Assembly: GCA_038062615.1 (NCBI GenBank)
Contig: JBBTWV010000032.1
Location: 1-29,959, forward strand
DNA: 29,959 bases
From: JBBTWV01 sp038062615
GTDB taxonomy: Bacteria; Patescibacteriota; Gracilibacteria; UBA1369; UM-FILTER-53-11
Direction: 5' to 3'
The first letter of the stretch is position 1. Every line of letters starts with the position of its first letter. Positions 23,132 through 29,816 of the stretch are shown in pieces. The notes beneath the pieces are model-generated. The model was not told the origin of the DNA, did not search any database, and was given only the letters and a program-made list of their open reading frames with translations. The translations under genes and the position numbers were made by a program.

Positions 23132-23347
23132 ATGGACAAAAATCTCGCTGTAGCCATTACCATCGCCATTGGCGCTATTGGCCCTGCTATCGCCATCGGT
23201 ATGCTTGCCGGTAAGGCTATGGAAGCTATTGGCCGAAACCCAGAAGCTGCTGCCAAAATTCAGACAGCTATGATTTTAGCCATTGCCTTCGCAGAAGCTA
23301 TCGCCATTTACGCTTTGGTTGTAGCCCTCATCATCAAGTTCGTTTGA
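23132..23347 (+). CDS. atpE: ATP synthase Fo subunit c (proton type)
   Basis: A 71-aa two-helix proteolipid that forms the rotor ring. The polar loop is GRNPEAAAK (residues 34-42) and the ion-carrying carboxylate is Glu55 in FAEAIAIYALV. In Na+-driven rings (for example Ilyobacter) the site also uses a Gln in helix 1 and Ser-Thr right after the Glu. Here the helix-1 position is Ile (IGPAIAIG) and Glu55 is followed by Ala-Ile, so the Na+ ligands are missing and the ring should use protons. No signal peptide or extension is present. Flanked by a family 2 repeat upstream and a family 1 repeat 6 bp downstream. Confidence 0.97.
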   Translation: MDKNLAVAITIAIGAIGPAIAIGMLAGKAMEAIGRNPEAAAKIQTAMILAIAFAEAIAIYALVVALIIKFV

Positions 23348-23353
23348 TCATTT

Positions 23354-23419
23354 GTCATTGCGAGGAGGCCTAAAGACCGACGAAGCAATCTAGATTGCTT
23401 CGCTAACGCTCGCAATGAC
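23354..23419. repeat. Repeat family 1, full palindromic copy (R1b)
   Basis: GTCATTGCGAG at 23354-23364 and CTCGCAATGAC at its other end, with the CAATCTAGATTG core between CGAAG and CTTCG. The variable spacer on the left arm is GAGGCCTAAAGACC. It fills the atpE-atpF gap: 6 bp after the atpE stop and 8 nt before the atpF ATG. Confidence 0.9.
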
Positions 23420-23427
23420 ATACTTAT

Positions 23428-23928
23428 ATGGAACTTATTACCAAGCTCGGCATTGACGGAAAAATCCTCCTTGCTCAGATCATCAACTTTGCCATCCTTC
23501 TCTTCATTCTGTGGAAGTTTGTCTACCGTCCGGTTTTAGACCTCCTGGAAAAAAGGTCTAAGAAAATAGAAAAGGGGATGCATGACGCTGAGGAGGCCGA
23601 AAAACGCCTCATGCAGGCCGATAAAATGAAGGACGAAAAAATCGGCCAAGCGGAACGTGAAGTTGGCAAACTCATTGAAGGTGCTCGCAAAGACGCTGAG
23701 ACTATGAAGAAAGAACTGTTGACTCAGGCTCAGGCTCAGTCTGAGGATTTGTTAAAGCGTGCGCGTCTGCAAATGAATGAAGAAAAAGATAGGATGATGT
23801 CCGATGTTAAGAAGGAAGTGACGAGCATTGTGGTGCAGGCCACGGGTCGCCTGTTGCAACGTGAATTTTCACAGACTGATCAGAAACGGCTTCTTGACGC
23901 CATTTCTAAGGAAATTCAAATCCTTTAA
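23428..23928 (+). CDS. atpF: ATP synthase Fo subunit b
   Basis: Peripheral-stalk subunit: one N-terminal membrane helix (about residues 15-33, AQIINFAILLFILWKFVY), then Arg-Pro and a long charged coiled coil (LLEKRSKKIEKGMHDAEEAE onward) ending in a short helix that binds delta. Length 166 aa is normal. The ATG sits 8 nt after repeat R1b. The stop TAA overlaps an ATG that belongs to the next repeat, not to atpH. Confidence 0.95.
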   Translation: MELITKLGIDGKILLAQIINFAILLFILWKFVYRPVLDLLEKRSKKIEKGMHDAEEAEKRLMQADKMKDEKIGQAEREVGKLIEGARKDAETMKKELLTQAQAQSEDLLKRARLQMNEEKDRMMSDVKKEVTSIVVQATGRLLQREFSQTDQKRLLDAISKEIQIL

Positions 23929-23929
23929 T

Positions 23930-23957
23930 GTCATTGCGAGCGAAGCGAAGCAATCTA
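23930..23957 (+). repeat. Repeat family 1, half copy (R1c)
   Basis: Only the left arm is present: GTCATTGCGAG, then CGAAGCGAAGCAATCTA. The right arm is missing and the atpH ATG follows 3 nt later. Read from the ATG at 23928 it encodes MSLRAKRSNLL, a peptide that such repeats often add to predicted proteins. Confidence 0.88.
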
Positions 23958-23960
23958 CTT

Positions 23961-24344
23961 ATGAAGATCACTCCACGAAAATACGCCAAGGCTCTTGCTA
24001 TCATGCTGGATAGCGCCGAAAAAACAATCATCAGTAATTTTCTCTCGGTTTTGCGTCAGCGCCACCAAATGAAACTTCTGCCCAAAATTATGGAGGCATT
24101 TGAAGAGGAGTGGATGAAACACCGCGGTATTACTCAGGTTGATGTTACGTATCCGGAAAATTTTGAATCTTCGATGCAGGATTTAGATGCGCGTTTGCGT
24201 GAAAAACTTGGCGATAAAATTTCGGTTCAGGCAGTGCCATCGGATGGCATGATCGGCGGCTTTAAAGTCAGAATTGATGACACTCTTATTGACGCGAGCG
24301 TTGAGGGCATGCTCAAAATGCTGGAAGCCCGACTTAAAAAATAA
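23961..24344 (+). CDS. atpH: ATP synthase F1 subunit delta (short form)
   Basis: Connects F1 to the peripheral stalk. The N-terminus MKITPRKYAKALAIML is the usual delta start, so the ATG at 23961 is chosen. The upstream in-frame ATG at 23928 only adds repeat-derived residues (MSLRAKRSNLL). The conserved C-terminal piece is present: GMIGGFKVRIDDTLIDASV followed by EGMLKMLEARL. At 127 aa it is about 50 residues shorter than typical delta subunits (~175-180). The loss is mainly in the N-terminal helical domain that caps alpha, as far as can be judged by eye. Confidence 0.9.
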   Translation: MKITPRKYAKALAIMLDSAEKTIISNFLSVLRQRHQMKLLPKIMEAFEEEWMKHRGITQVDVTYPENFESSMQDLDARLREKLGDKISVQAVPSDGMIGGFKVRIDDTLIDASVEGMLKMLEARLKK

Positions 24345-24367
24345 CCTCCTTATCTAACTTCATTATT

Positions 24368-25876
24368 ATGACGCAAACGAAAGACAACATTCTTGAAATC
24401 ATTAAGTCTGAAATTGAGAAATTTCAGTCCGTGGTAACAGTAGAAAAAGTCGGCACCGTTATTGAAGTCGGTGATGGAATCGCGCGTATGACAGGTCTTT
24501 CCGATGCCGCCGCCGCAGAGATGTTGGATTTTGGGAACGACCTTTTTGGTGTGGCGCTCAATTTGGAAGAAGACACGATCGGTGCCATTTTGTTGGGTCA
24601 TTCCACTTCGGTTAAGGAAGGCGATACCGTAAAAGCTACGGGCCGCATTCTTTCTGTTCCCGTGGGTGAACAGCTCATTGGCCGCGTGGTGAGTCCGCTT
24701 GGTAAGGCCGTGGATGGCAAGCCAGATATTAAATCTGATACGTACTATCCTATAGAGAAAATTGCTCCGGGTGTCATTGCGCGTAAGTCGGTAGGTCGCC
24801 CTTTGCAGACTGGTATTAAGGCTATTGATGGGATGATTCCGATTGGGCGTGGCCAGCGCGAGCTCATTATTGGCGATCGCCAAACTGGCAAAACGGCCAT
24901 TTGTATTGATACGATCATCAATCAAAAAGACCAAAATGTGATTTGTATTTATGTGGCTATTGGCCAAAAAGAATCCAAGATTGCCAGAATGGTGGCAGAG
25001 TTAGAAAAGCACGGCGCTATGGCTTACACCATTGTGGTGGCAGCTGGAGCCAGTGCTCCGGCGTCACTCAACTTCTTGGCTCCTTATGCGGGTTGCGCCA
25101 TGGGTGAGTACTTTTTAGATAAAGGTAAGGATGTGCTGGTGATTTATGACGACTTGAGCAAACATGCTTGGGCTTATCGCGAAATTTCATTGCTCTTGCG
25201 ACGTCCGCCAGGCCGTGAAGCTTACCCGGGTGATATTTTCTACCTTCACTCTCGTTTATTGGAACGCGCTTGCTGCCTCTCGCAGGATTTTGGCGGAGGA
25301 AGTTTGACGGCGCTGCCTATCATTGAAACGCAAGCTGGTGATAATGCCGCGTATATTCCTACCAACGTTATTTCTATTACCGACGGCCAGATTTATTTGG
25401 AGCCGGATCTTTTTTATAAAGGTATTCGTCCCGCTATTAACGTCGGTCTTTCCGTTTCCCGCGTAGGTTCCGCCGCTCAAACCAAGGCCATGAAAAAAGT
25501 AGCTGGACGCCTGCGTTTGGATCTTGCTCAGTATCGTGAATTGGCCGCTTTTGCGCAGTTTGGTTCTGATTTGGACCCTGCTACCAAGAAGCAGTTGGAT
25601 CGCGGTCGTACGCTCACCGAATTACTTAAGCAGGGTCAGTACGCTCCGCTCTCCATGGAAAAAGAAGTCGCACTTCTTTACGCCGGTGTAAACGGGCATT
25701 TGGATCATCTCTCCATAGAGCAATTGGCAGACTTCCCAAAGAAATTTTTGAATTACTTAGAGAATGTGGATCGTCATTTGCTTAAAGAGATCAAAGAAAA
25801 GAAGGAGATCACGCCGGAAGTTGATGAACAGCTCAAAACGGCGGTTAGCAAATTTAAAAAAGAGTTTGGGTTTTAA
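24368..25876 (+). CDS. atpA: ATP synthase F1 subunit alpha
   Basis: Non-catalytic nucleotide-binding F1 subunit. Walker A GDRQTGKT is at residues 169-176, the same place as in E. coli. The catalytic-site Arg is Arg365 in VSRVGSAAQ. Other conserved parts are GRVVSPLGKAVDG, YAGCAMGEYF, YDDLSKHAWAYRE and RPPGREAYPGDIFYLHSRLL. Length 502 aa is normal. It follows atpH by 23 bp and uses an ATG after cattatt without a ribosome site. Five bases after its stop begins a repeat-bounded GIY-YIG unit that separates it from atpG. Confidence 0.98.
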   Translation: MTQTKDNILEIIKSEIEKFQSVVTVEKVGTVIEVGDGIARMTGLSDAAAAEMLDFGNDLFGVALNLEEDTIGAILLGHSTSVKEGDTVKATGRILSVPVGEQLIGRVVSPLGKAVDGKPDIKSDTYYPIEKIAPGVIARKSVGRPLQTGIKAIDGMIPIGRGQRELIIGDRQTGKTAICIDTIINQKDQNVICIYVAIGQKESKIARMVAELEKHGAMAYTIVVAAGASAPASLNFLAPYAGCAMGEYFLDKGKDVLVIYDDLSKHAWAYREISLLLRRPPGREAYPGDIFYLHSRLLERACCLSQDFGGGSLTALPIIETQAGDNAAYIPTNVISITDGQIYLEPDLFYKGIRPAINVGLSVSRVGSAAQTKAMKKVAGRLRLDLAQYRELAAFAQFGSDLDPATKKQLDRGRTLTELLKQGQYAPLSMEKEVALLYAGVNGHLDHLSIEQLADFPKKFLNYLENVDRHLLKEIKEKKEITPEVDEQLKTAVSKFKKEFGF

Positions 25877-25881
25877 GGGGT

Positions 25882-26257
25882 GTCATTGCGAGTCGTTGCA
25901 TGGCAACGGCGAAGCAATCTAGCTAAGAGAATTACCTTGAAAAATTATTCCGTTTACATCATGGCGAGTAAAAATAATTATGCGCTTTACGCCGGTGTTA
26001 CCAATGATTTAGAGCGTCGTGCAGAGGAACATCGGCTCAAGATACATCCTGGATTTTCAAAAAAATATAGTTGCACGAAATTAGTTTATTATGAATCTTT
26101 CTCCGATATAAACGAGGCGATTGATAGGGAGAAGCAGATTAAAGGAGGCTCAAGAAAGAAGAAATTGGATCTCATTCATAGCATGAATAAAGATTGGAGA
26201 GATTTATCTGAATCACCTAACTAGATTGCTTCGCCCGCGAAGCGGGCTCGCAATGAC
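25882..26257 (+). mobile_element. Repeat family 1 copy split by a GIY-YIG gene (candidate mobile unit)
   Basis: The left arm (25882-25922) runs GTCATTGCGAG to GAAGCAATCTAG and carries its own hairpin CGTTGC-ATG-GCAACG. The right arm (26221-26257) runs CTAGATTGCTTCG to CTCGCAATGAC with hairpin GCCCGC-GAA-GCGGGC. In intact copies the arms meet as CAATCTAGATTG; here 298 bp containing one gene sit between them and CTAG is present on both sides, like a 4-bp target duplication. The whole unit fills the atpA-atpG gap, ending 8 nt before atpG. Confidence 0.7.
25937..26224 (+). CDS. GIY-YIG nuclease, 95 aa, inside repeat
   Basis: A single-domain GIY-YIG endonuclease of the small YhbQ/UPF0213-like group. 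Key residues are present: VYI (6-8) and YAG (18-20) stand for GIY and YIG, the catalytic Arg is Arg28 in LERRAEEH, and the metal-binding Glu is Glu65 in REKQIKGGSRKK. It should therefore be active in DNA cleavage, but the target is unknown. The family's usual N-terminus (MKxYYVYIMAS) maps to the TTG at 25937. The longer frame from GTG at 25880 only adds repeat-coded residues. The stop TAG (26222-26224) is part of the CTAG in the right arm of the repeat, so gene and repeat are physically integrated. It has no relation to ATP synthesis. Confidence 0.85.
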   Translation: MKNYSVYIMASKNNYALYAGVTNDLERRAEEHRLKIHPGFSKKYSCTKLVYYESFSDINEAIDREKQIKGGSRKKKLDLIHSMNKDWRDLSESPN

Positions 26258-26265
26258 ATATCCCT

Positions 26266-27213
26266 ATGGCAAAAGGCACTCGTGAAATTCGACGCAAAAT
26301 AAAGTCCATCAAGAATACTCGCCAAATTACTAAGGCGATGGAACTGGTGGCGGCTTCTAAAATGCGCCGTGCGGTGGGGAGTACCGTGGCTTTGCGTCCG
26401 TATGCGCGTTTGGCACGGGCTTTGCTGGCCAATTTAGGTGATAAGCAGCCATCATCCAGCAGCGCGTCAGAAAACTCACTCACTCATTCGTTACTCAACA
26501 AGCGTGAAGTCAAAAAGGCGTTGGTGATTGTGATGTCTTCGGATCGCGGGCTTTGCGGAGGCCTCAATACTCAGCTTTTGCGAAGCGTGATGGAATATCT
26601 CAAGGCCGAAAAAAAGAAGCAGCAAGTTCCGGAAGTTTCTTTTGTGGCCATTGGAAAAAAGGCGCAGGATTTTTTGCGACGCACCGGGCAAAAAGTGGTG
26701 GCGGCGTATCCTGCCATGAGCAATCATCCAACCTTGCGCGATACCTTCCCCATCAGCCGCATGATTATGGAGGATTACGCCAATGGCCAGTATGACAAGG
26801 TGATGTTGATTTATACAGATTTTATTTCGGCTATCGTCCAAAAGCCAACGGTGCGCCGCTTGCTTCCGCTTTCACGCCAAGCATTAGAAGAAATGGTGGA
26901 GGGGATTGAGACTAAGTCTCATCGTGCCGATGCCAGCGACGATCGCGCTCAGTTTACGGAATTTCTTTTTGAACCTTCTCCACAAAAGGTTTTAGAAGTC
27001 CTCCTGCCTCGTCTTACCGAGATGCAGGTTTACCAAGCGGTGTTAGAGGCTGCGGCTTCAGAGCACTCAGCTCGCATGTTCGCTATGCGCAACGCTACCG
27101 ATAACGCTGAGGAGTTCTTGGGCGACCTCACTATGGCGTACAACCAAGTCAGACAAGCCAGTATTACCGCCGAGCTGGCCGAAATCTCTGCCGGCCGTGC
27201 TGCGCTTGGATGA
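26266..27213 (+). CDS. atpG: ATP synthase F1 subunit gamma
   Basis: Central rotor shaft. The N-terminal helix (GTREIRRKIKSIKNTRQITK, then AMELVAASKMRRA) and the C-terminal helix (MFAMRNATDNAEEFLGDL, ending in AELAEISAGRAAL) are conserved, as is MSSDRGLCGGLNTQL. Length 315 aa is about 25 more than E. coli. Part of the excess is a Ser-rich insert around residues 65-83 (KQPSSSSASENSLTHSLLNK) whose DNA resembles the variable arm of repeat R1a. It is last in the operon and converges with thrS with only 8 bp between stops. Confidence 0.97.
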   Translation: MAKGTREIRRKIKSIKNTRQITKAMELVAASKMRRAVGSTVALRPYARLARALLANLGDKQPSSSSASENSLTHSLLNKREVKKALVIVMSSDRGLCGGLNTQLLRSVMEYLKAEKKKQQVPEVSFVAIGKKAQDFLRRTGQKVVAAYPAMSNHPTLRDTFPISRMIMEDYANGQYDKVMLIYTDFISAIVQKPTVRRLLPLSRQALEEMVEGIETKSHRADASDDRAQFTEFLFEPSPQKVLEVLLPRLTEMQVYQAVLEAAASEHSARMFAMRNATDNAEEFLGDLTMAYNQVRQASITAELAEISAGRAALG

Positions 27214-27220
27214 TCATAAT

Positions 27221-27230
27221 GTCATTGCGA
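27221..27230. repeat. Remnant of repeat family 1 at the thrS 3' end
   Basis: GTCATTGCGA matches the outer end of family 1 for 10 bases, then diverges. Read on the minus strand it supplies the last codons and the TGA stop of thrS. At 10 bp it could be chance, but its position in the cluster of copies makes a remnant plausible. Confidence 0.4.
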
Positions 27231-28979
27231 TCGTAGGAGGTGCAGGAACTCCTTCACTTTCATCACTTCCTGTTTTTTGGTGGCATAGTCGCGCACGGCA
27301 AGGCTTTGTGCCTCCTGTTCTTTTTCTCCCACCACCACCATGTACGGAATCTTCATGAGTTCGGCGTTGCGGATTTTTTTGCCGAGGCCTTCTGAAGTGT
27401 CATCCACCTCCACACGGTATTTCTCATTTAATAATATCTCTTCAATTGTATGCGCGTACTCTAGGTACTGATCCGAAATCGGCAGCAGGCGGATTTGCAC
27501 CGGTGCCAGCCAGAGCGGAAAAGCTCCGGCGTAGTGTTCAATCACTATGGATAAAAAACGCTCAATAGCACCCATTACAGCTGCATGAATCATTACGATT
27601 TGTTCATGTTCGCCCTTTTCATTGATGCAGTATAAATTAAACCTCTCCGGCATGTTCATGTCGAGCTGTATCGTAGCAACTTGCCATTCGCGTCCGAGCG
27701 AGTCCATTGCCATAAAGTCTAGCTTTGGACCATAGAAGGCTGCCTCACCAACACCTTCAAAGAAATCACTCTTTTTTTCATTTATAATTTCACGCAACAT
27801 GTTTTCGGCAAACTCCCAACGCTTTGGGTCGCCTAGATATTTTTCCGGATGCGCAGGATCATGTAATGAAAGCCTAGCACGTAAGTTGAAACCAAATGCG
27901 CCGTAAAATTCGTGTATTATCTCCCATATTTTTATGGATTCAACTTTTATTTGAGATGAGCGACAGAATACATGAGCATCATCCTGGGTAATGCTTCTTA
28001 CTCGTGCAAGTCCTGCAAGTTCGCCGCTCTGCTCATCACGGTAGACCATTGTAGTATTTGTGTACCGCTGAGGTAGATCGCGATAGCTCCATTGTTTTCT
28101 GGCGTATATTTGAGTGTGATGAGGACAGTTCATCGGTTTCATCACAAATTGGTGTTTCTCCCGAGTAGTAATGCAGAATAGATCATCTTTAAATTTTTCC
28201 CAGTGCCCACTCTTTTCATACAATTCTTTTCTTGTGATGTGCGGGATTTCAACTTTTTGGTATCCGTGTTCCCGACGGAGCTTCCATACAAACTCGTCAA
28301 GAATATTTCTCAAAATCGTACCCTTGGGCGTCCATAGAGGTAACCCTCCCCCTACGAGATCTGAAAAGATAAAAAGATCCAGTTTTGGCCCCAGAATTTT
28401 GTGATCGCGTTTTTTGGCTTCTTCTACTTGTTTTAGGTGCGCATCCAACTCTTCCCTTGTCTCAAAAGCGGTTCCATAAATGCGCTGGAGCATAGGATTT
28501 TTTTCATCGCCGCGCCAGTATGCACCCGCTGTATGCAAAAGCTTAAACGCCTTGATCTCTCCCATATTTTCCACATGATTTCCCTCACACAAATCCACAA
28601 ATTTTGGCGCACCGTTTTTATCAATATTTTCATAAAAACTCACGGTCTCAGATCCTTCTTTCTTCCAGCCTTCCACCAAGTCCACTTTGTAAGGTTGATT
28701 GGCCTTCTTTAAAAATTCGATGGCCTTATCAATAGGCTCTTCGCGCCGTATAAACGTCTGCTTCTCTTTCACAATTGCACGCATTTTTTCTTCCAGCAGT
28801 TTTAAATCCTCCGGAATCAGCGTTCGTGGCAGCTCAAAATCATAATAAAAACCGTTTTCAATCGGCGGCCCAATGCCCAGCTTGGCCTCGGGGAACATCT
28901 GCAAAACTGCTTGCGCCAAGGCGTGCGAGCACGAGTGACGGATGCGGTAGAGCGGAGTGGATTTATCGAGGGTGGACAT
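27222..28979 (-). CDS. thrS: Threonyl-tRNA synthetase lacking the TGS domain
   Basis: Charges tRNA-Thr. The 585-aa protein begins directly at the editing domain: HSCSH (His15, His19) and CEGNH (Cys131, His135) are the HxxxH and CxxxH metal-type motifs that remove mischarged Ser. The class II catalytic core follows, with zinc ligands in MNCPHH, DDAHVF and MIHAAVMGAIERF, and motif 2 around YRDEQSGELAGLARVR. The anticodon-binding domain ends the protein (LAPVQIRLLPISDQY, IPYMVVVGEKE). The N-terminal TGS domain of ~60 residues seen in E. coli ThrRS is absent, as in other reduced genomes. The ATG at 28979 is the first in frame. Its last codons and stop come from a repeat-like sequence. Confidence 0.97.
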   Translation of the reverse strand: MSTLDKSTPLYRIRHSCSHALAQAVLQMFPEAKLGIGPPIENGFYYDFELPRTLIPEDLKLLEEKMRAIVKEKQTFIRREEPIDKAIEFLKKANQPYKVDLVEGWKKEGSETVSFYENIDKNGAPKFVDLCEGNHVENMGEIKAFKLLHTAGAYWRGDEKNPMLQRIYGTAFETREELDAHLKQVEEAKKRDHKILGPKLDLFIFSDLVGGGLPLWTPKGTILRNILDEFVWKLRREHGYQKVEIPHITRKELYEKSGHWEKFKDDLFCITTREKHQFVMKPMNCPHHTQIYARKQWSYRDLPQRYTNTTMVYRDEQSGELAGLARVRSITQDDAHVFCRSSQIKVESIKIWEIIHEFYGAFGFNLRARLSLHDPAHPEKYLGDPKRWEFAENMLREIINEKKSDFFEGVGEAAFYGPKLDFMAMDSLGREWQVATIQLDMNMPERFNLYCINEKGEHEQIVMIHAAVMGAIERFLSIVIEHYAGAFPLWLAPVQIRLLPISDQYLEYAHTIEEILLNEKYRVEVDDTSEGLGKKIRNAELMKIPYMVVVGEKEQEAQSLAVRDYATKKQEVMKVKEFLHLLRSQ

Positions 28980-29033
28980 AAAACGTTTGGAATATTAACA
29001 AAATCAGACGCCGTTATCTATACCGTTTCTTCT

Positions 29034-29381
29034 TCATTCGTATTCTAGGTCTTCTGGTTGTCGCGGCATTTTACCAATATTCTCTTCCAGCCAGCGAAGC
29101 TGTCTTCGATATTCTGCCAGCGTTGCACGGAGCCGGTAATTATCCGCATAGCGGCGAGGATCATTCATCTCATCCTCTGGGAATCTTTCAAGAAAAAAGG
29201 CTAATCGATCTCGCACGTCATATCGTTTTTCGAGTAGCACGCGGCGGGAAGCATTACTACGGAGATCCAGGGCTCTTAGCATGTGACGGTGGACTTTATG
29301 CTCACCATGCCGATGGCGTTCTTCCGGCGCAGAAGGTCGTAGTGGAAATTTCGGCCTATTGGGATTAAAACTCATGTCCAT
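29034..29381 (-). CDS. Hypothetical basic protein, 115 aa
   Basis: No family recognised. The N-terminus is Pro/Arg/His-rich (FNPNRPKFPLRPSAPEERHR). The rest is a charged helical segment with many Arg and Leu (RRVLLEKRYDVRDRLAFFLE, RATLAEYRRQLRWLEEN), suggesting a small coiled coil. It has no membrane segment or signal peptide. It lies 54 bp before thrS on the same strand and may be co-transcribed. The plus-strand frame over the same bases is weaker and judged a shadow. Codon pattern and clear start favour this strand, but the gene remains unproven. Confidence 0.55.
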   Translation of the reverse strand: MDMSFNPNRPKFPLRPSAPEERHRHGEHKVHRHMLRALDLRSNASRRVLLEKRYDVRDRLAFFLERFPEDEMNDPRRYADNYRLRATLAEYRRQLRWLEENIGKMPRQPEDLEYE

Positions 29382-29420
29382 AAAATTGAATGTTAGAAAT
29401 TAAAAATGATGGCGTTGGCA

Positions 29421-29756
29421 TCACGTTGGCGGAAAGAAGTCCGGATAGTTGTACGCGACAAAGCGTTTTTTCCAGCGTTGAATGGTGTCGGGGCTCACTC
29501 CTACTCTCTTTGCTACTCGCCTGATACTTACCCCTTTGGCGAGTAGAGCGAGTGCTGTATTGACTTTTTCTTCGGTGTATTTGAACCGAAAAAAAGGATC
29601 TCTACGACGGGAAACCCATGTTATCCCGCACGCCTTGCATCGAAAGCGCCGCAACTTTTTGCTGTGAGAAAGAACATTCCACGCATGTTCTTTTTGGAAT
29701 TGCGGACATACATGATTGGGGCAGTGCTGATTTCGAATGGAAAGCGATGAATTCAT
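29421..29756 (-). CDS. Zinc-ribbon plus helix-turn-helix protein, IS1 InsA-like
   Basis: The 111-aa protein has a zinc-ribbon-like N-terminus (CPNHVC at residues ~12-17, then RFRCKACGITWVSRRR at ~37-52) and a helix-turn-helix at ~67-94 (LLAKGVSIRRVAKRVGVSPD, then TIQRWKKRF). This order is that of IS1-family InsA and related transposase-associated DNA-binding proteins. No transposase catalytic domain or terminal inverted repeats are seen on either side, so it is either a remnant or a domesticated regulator. The ATG is 9 bp after an intrinsic terminator on the same strand, so it must have its own promoter or rely on read-through. Confidence 0.65.
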   Translation of the reverse strand: MNSSLSIRNQHCPNHVCPQFQKEHAWNVLSHSKKLRRFRCKACGITWVSRRRDPFFRFKYTEEKVNTALALLAKGVSIRRVAKRVGVSPDTIQRWKKRFVAYNYPDFFPPT

Positions 29757-29765
29757 AAAATGAAT

Positions 29766-29799
29766 ACAAAAAAATCCCGCGGAGGGTTTCCGCGGGATT
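29766..29799 (-). terminator. Intrinsic terminator for the gene entering from the right edge
   Basis: An 11-bp perfect stem AATCCCGCGGA/TCCGCGGGATT (29773-29783 with 29789-29799) with loop GGGTT. On the minus strand the stem is followed by a run of seven T (29774-29767 region). This is the clearest Rho-independent terminator in the window and shows that a minus-strand transcript ends here. Confidence 0.85.
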
Positions 29800-29816
29800 G
29801 ATGTGAATGGAAAATT

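Noticed and set aside
23132..23347. Na+-dependent c ring
   Set aside because: The helix-1 Gln and the Ser-Thr after the key Glu are replaced by Ile and Ala-Ile.
25880..25936. GTG at 25880 as start of the GIY-YIG gene
   Set aside because: The added 19 residues are wholly encoded by the repeat arm and do not belong to the GIY-YIG family; the TTG at 25937 gives the family's normal N-terminus.
19920..26257. CRISPR array formed by the repeated GTCATTGCGAG blocks
   Set aside because: Copies are kilobases apart in gene gaps, are palindromic, and have no regular spacers or cas genes.
3202..27213. TGA recoding (genetic code 25) as in Gracilibacteria
   Set aside because: mutS, the 182-aa gene, atpG and thrS all end in TGA at the right family length, and no conserved Gly is encoded by TGA.
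29421..29756. Complete IS1-type insertion sequence
   Set aside because: Only an InsA-like DNA-binding protein is seen; there is no catalytic transposase frame and no terminal inverted repeats around it.
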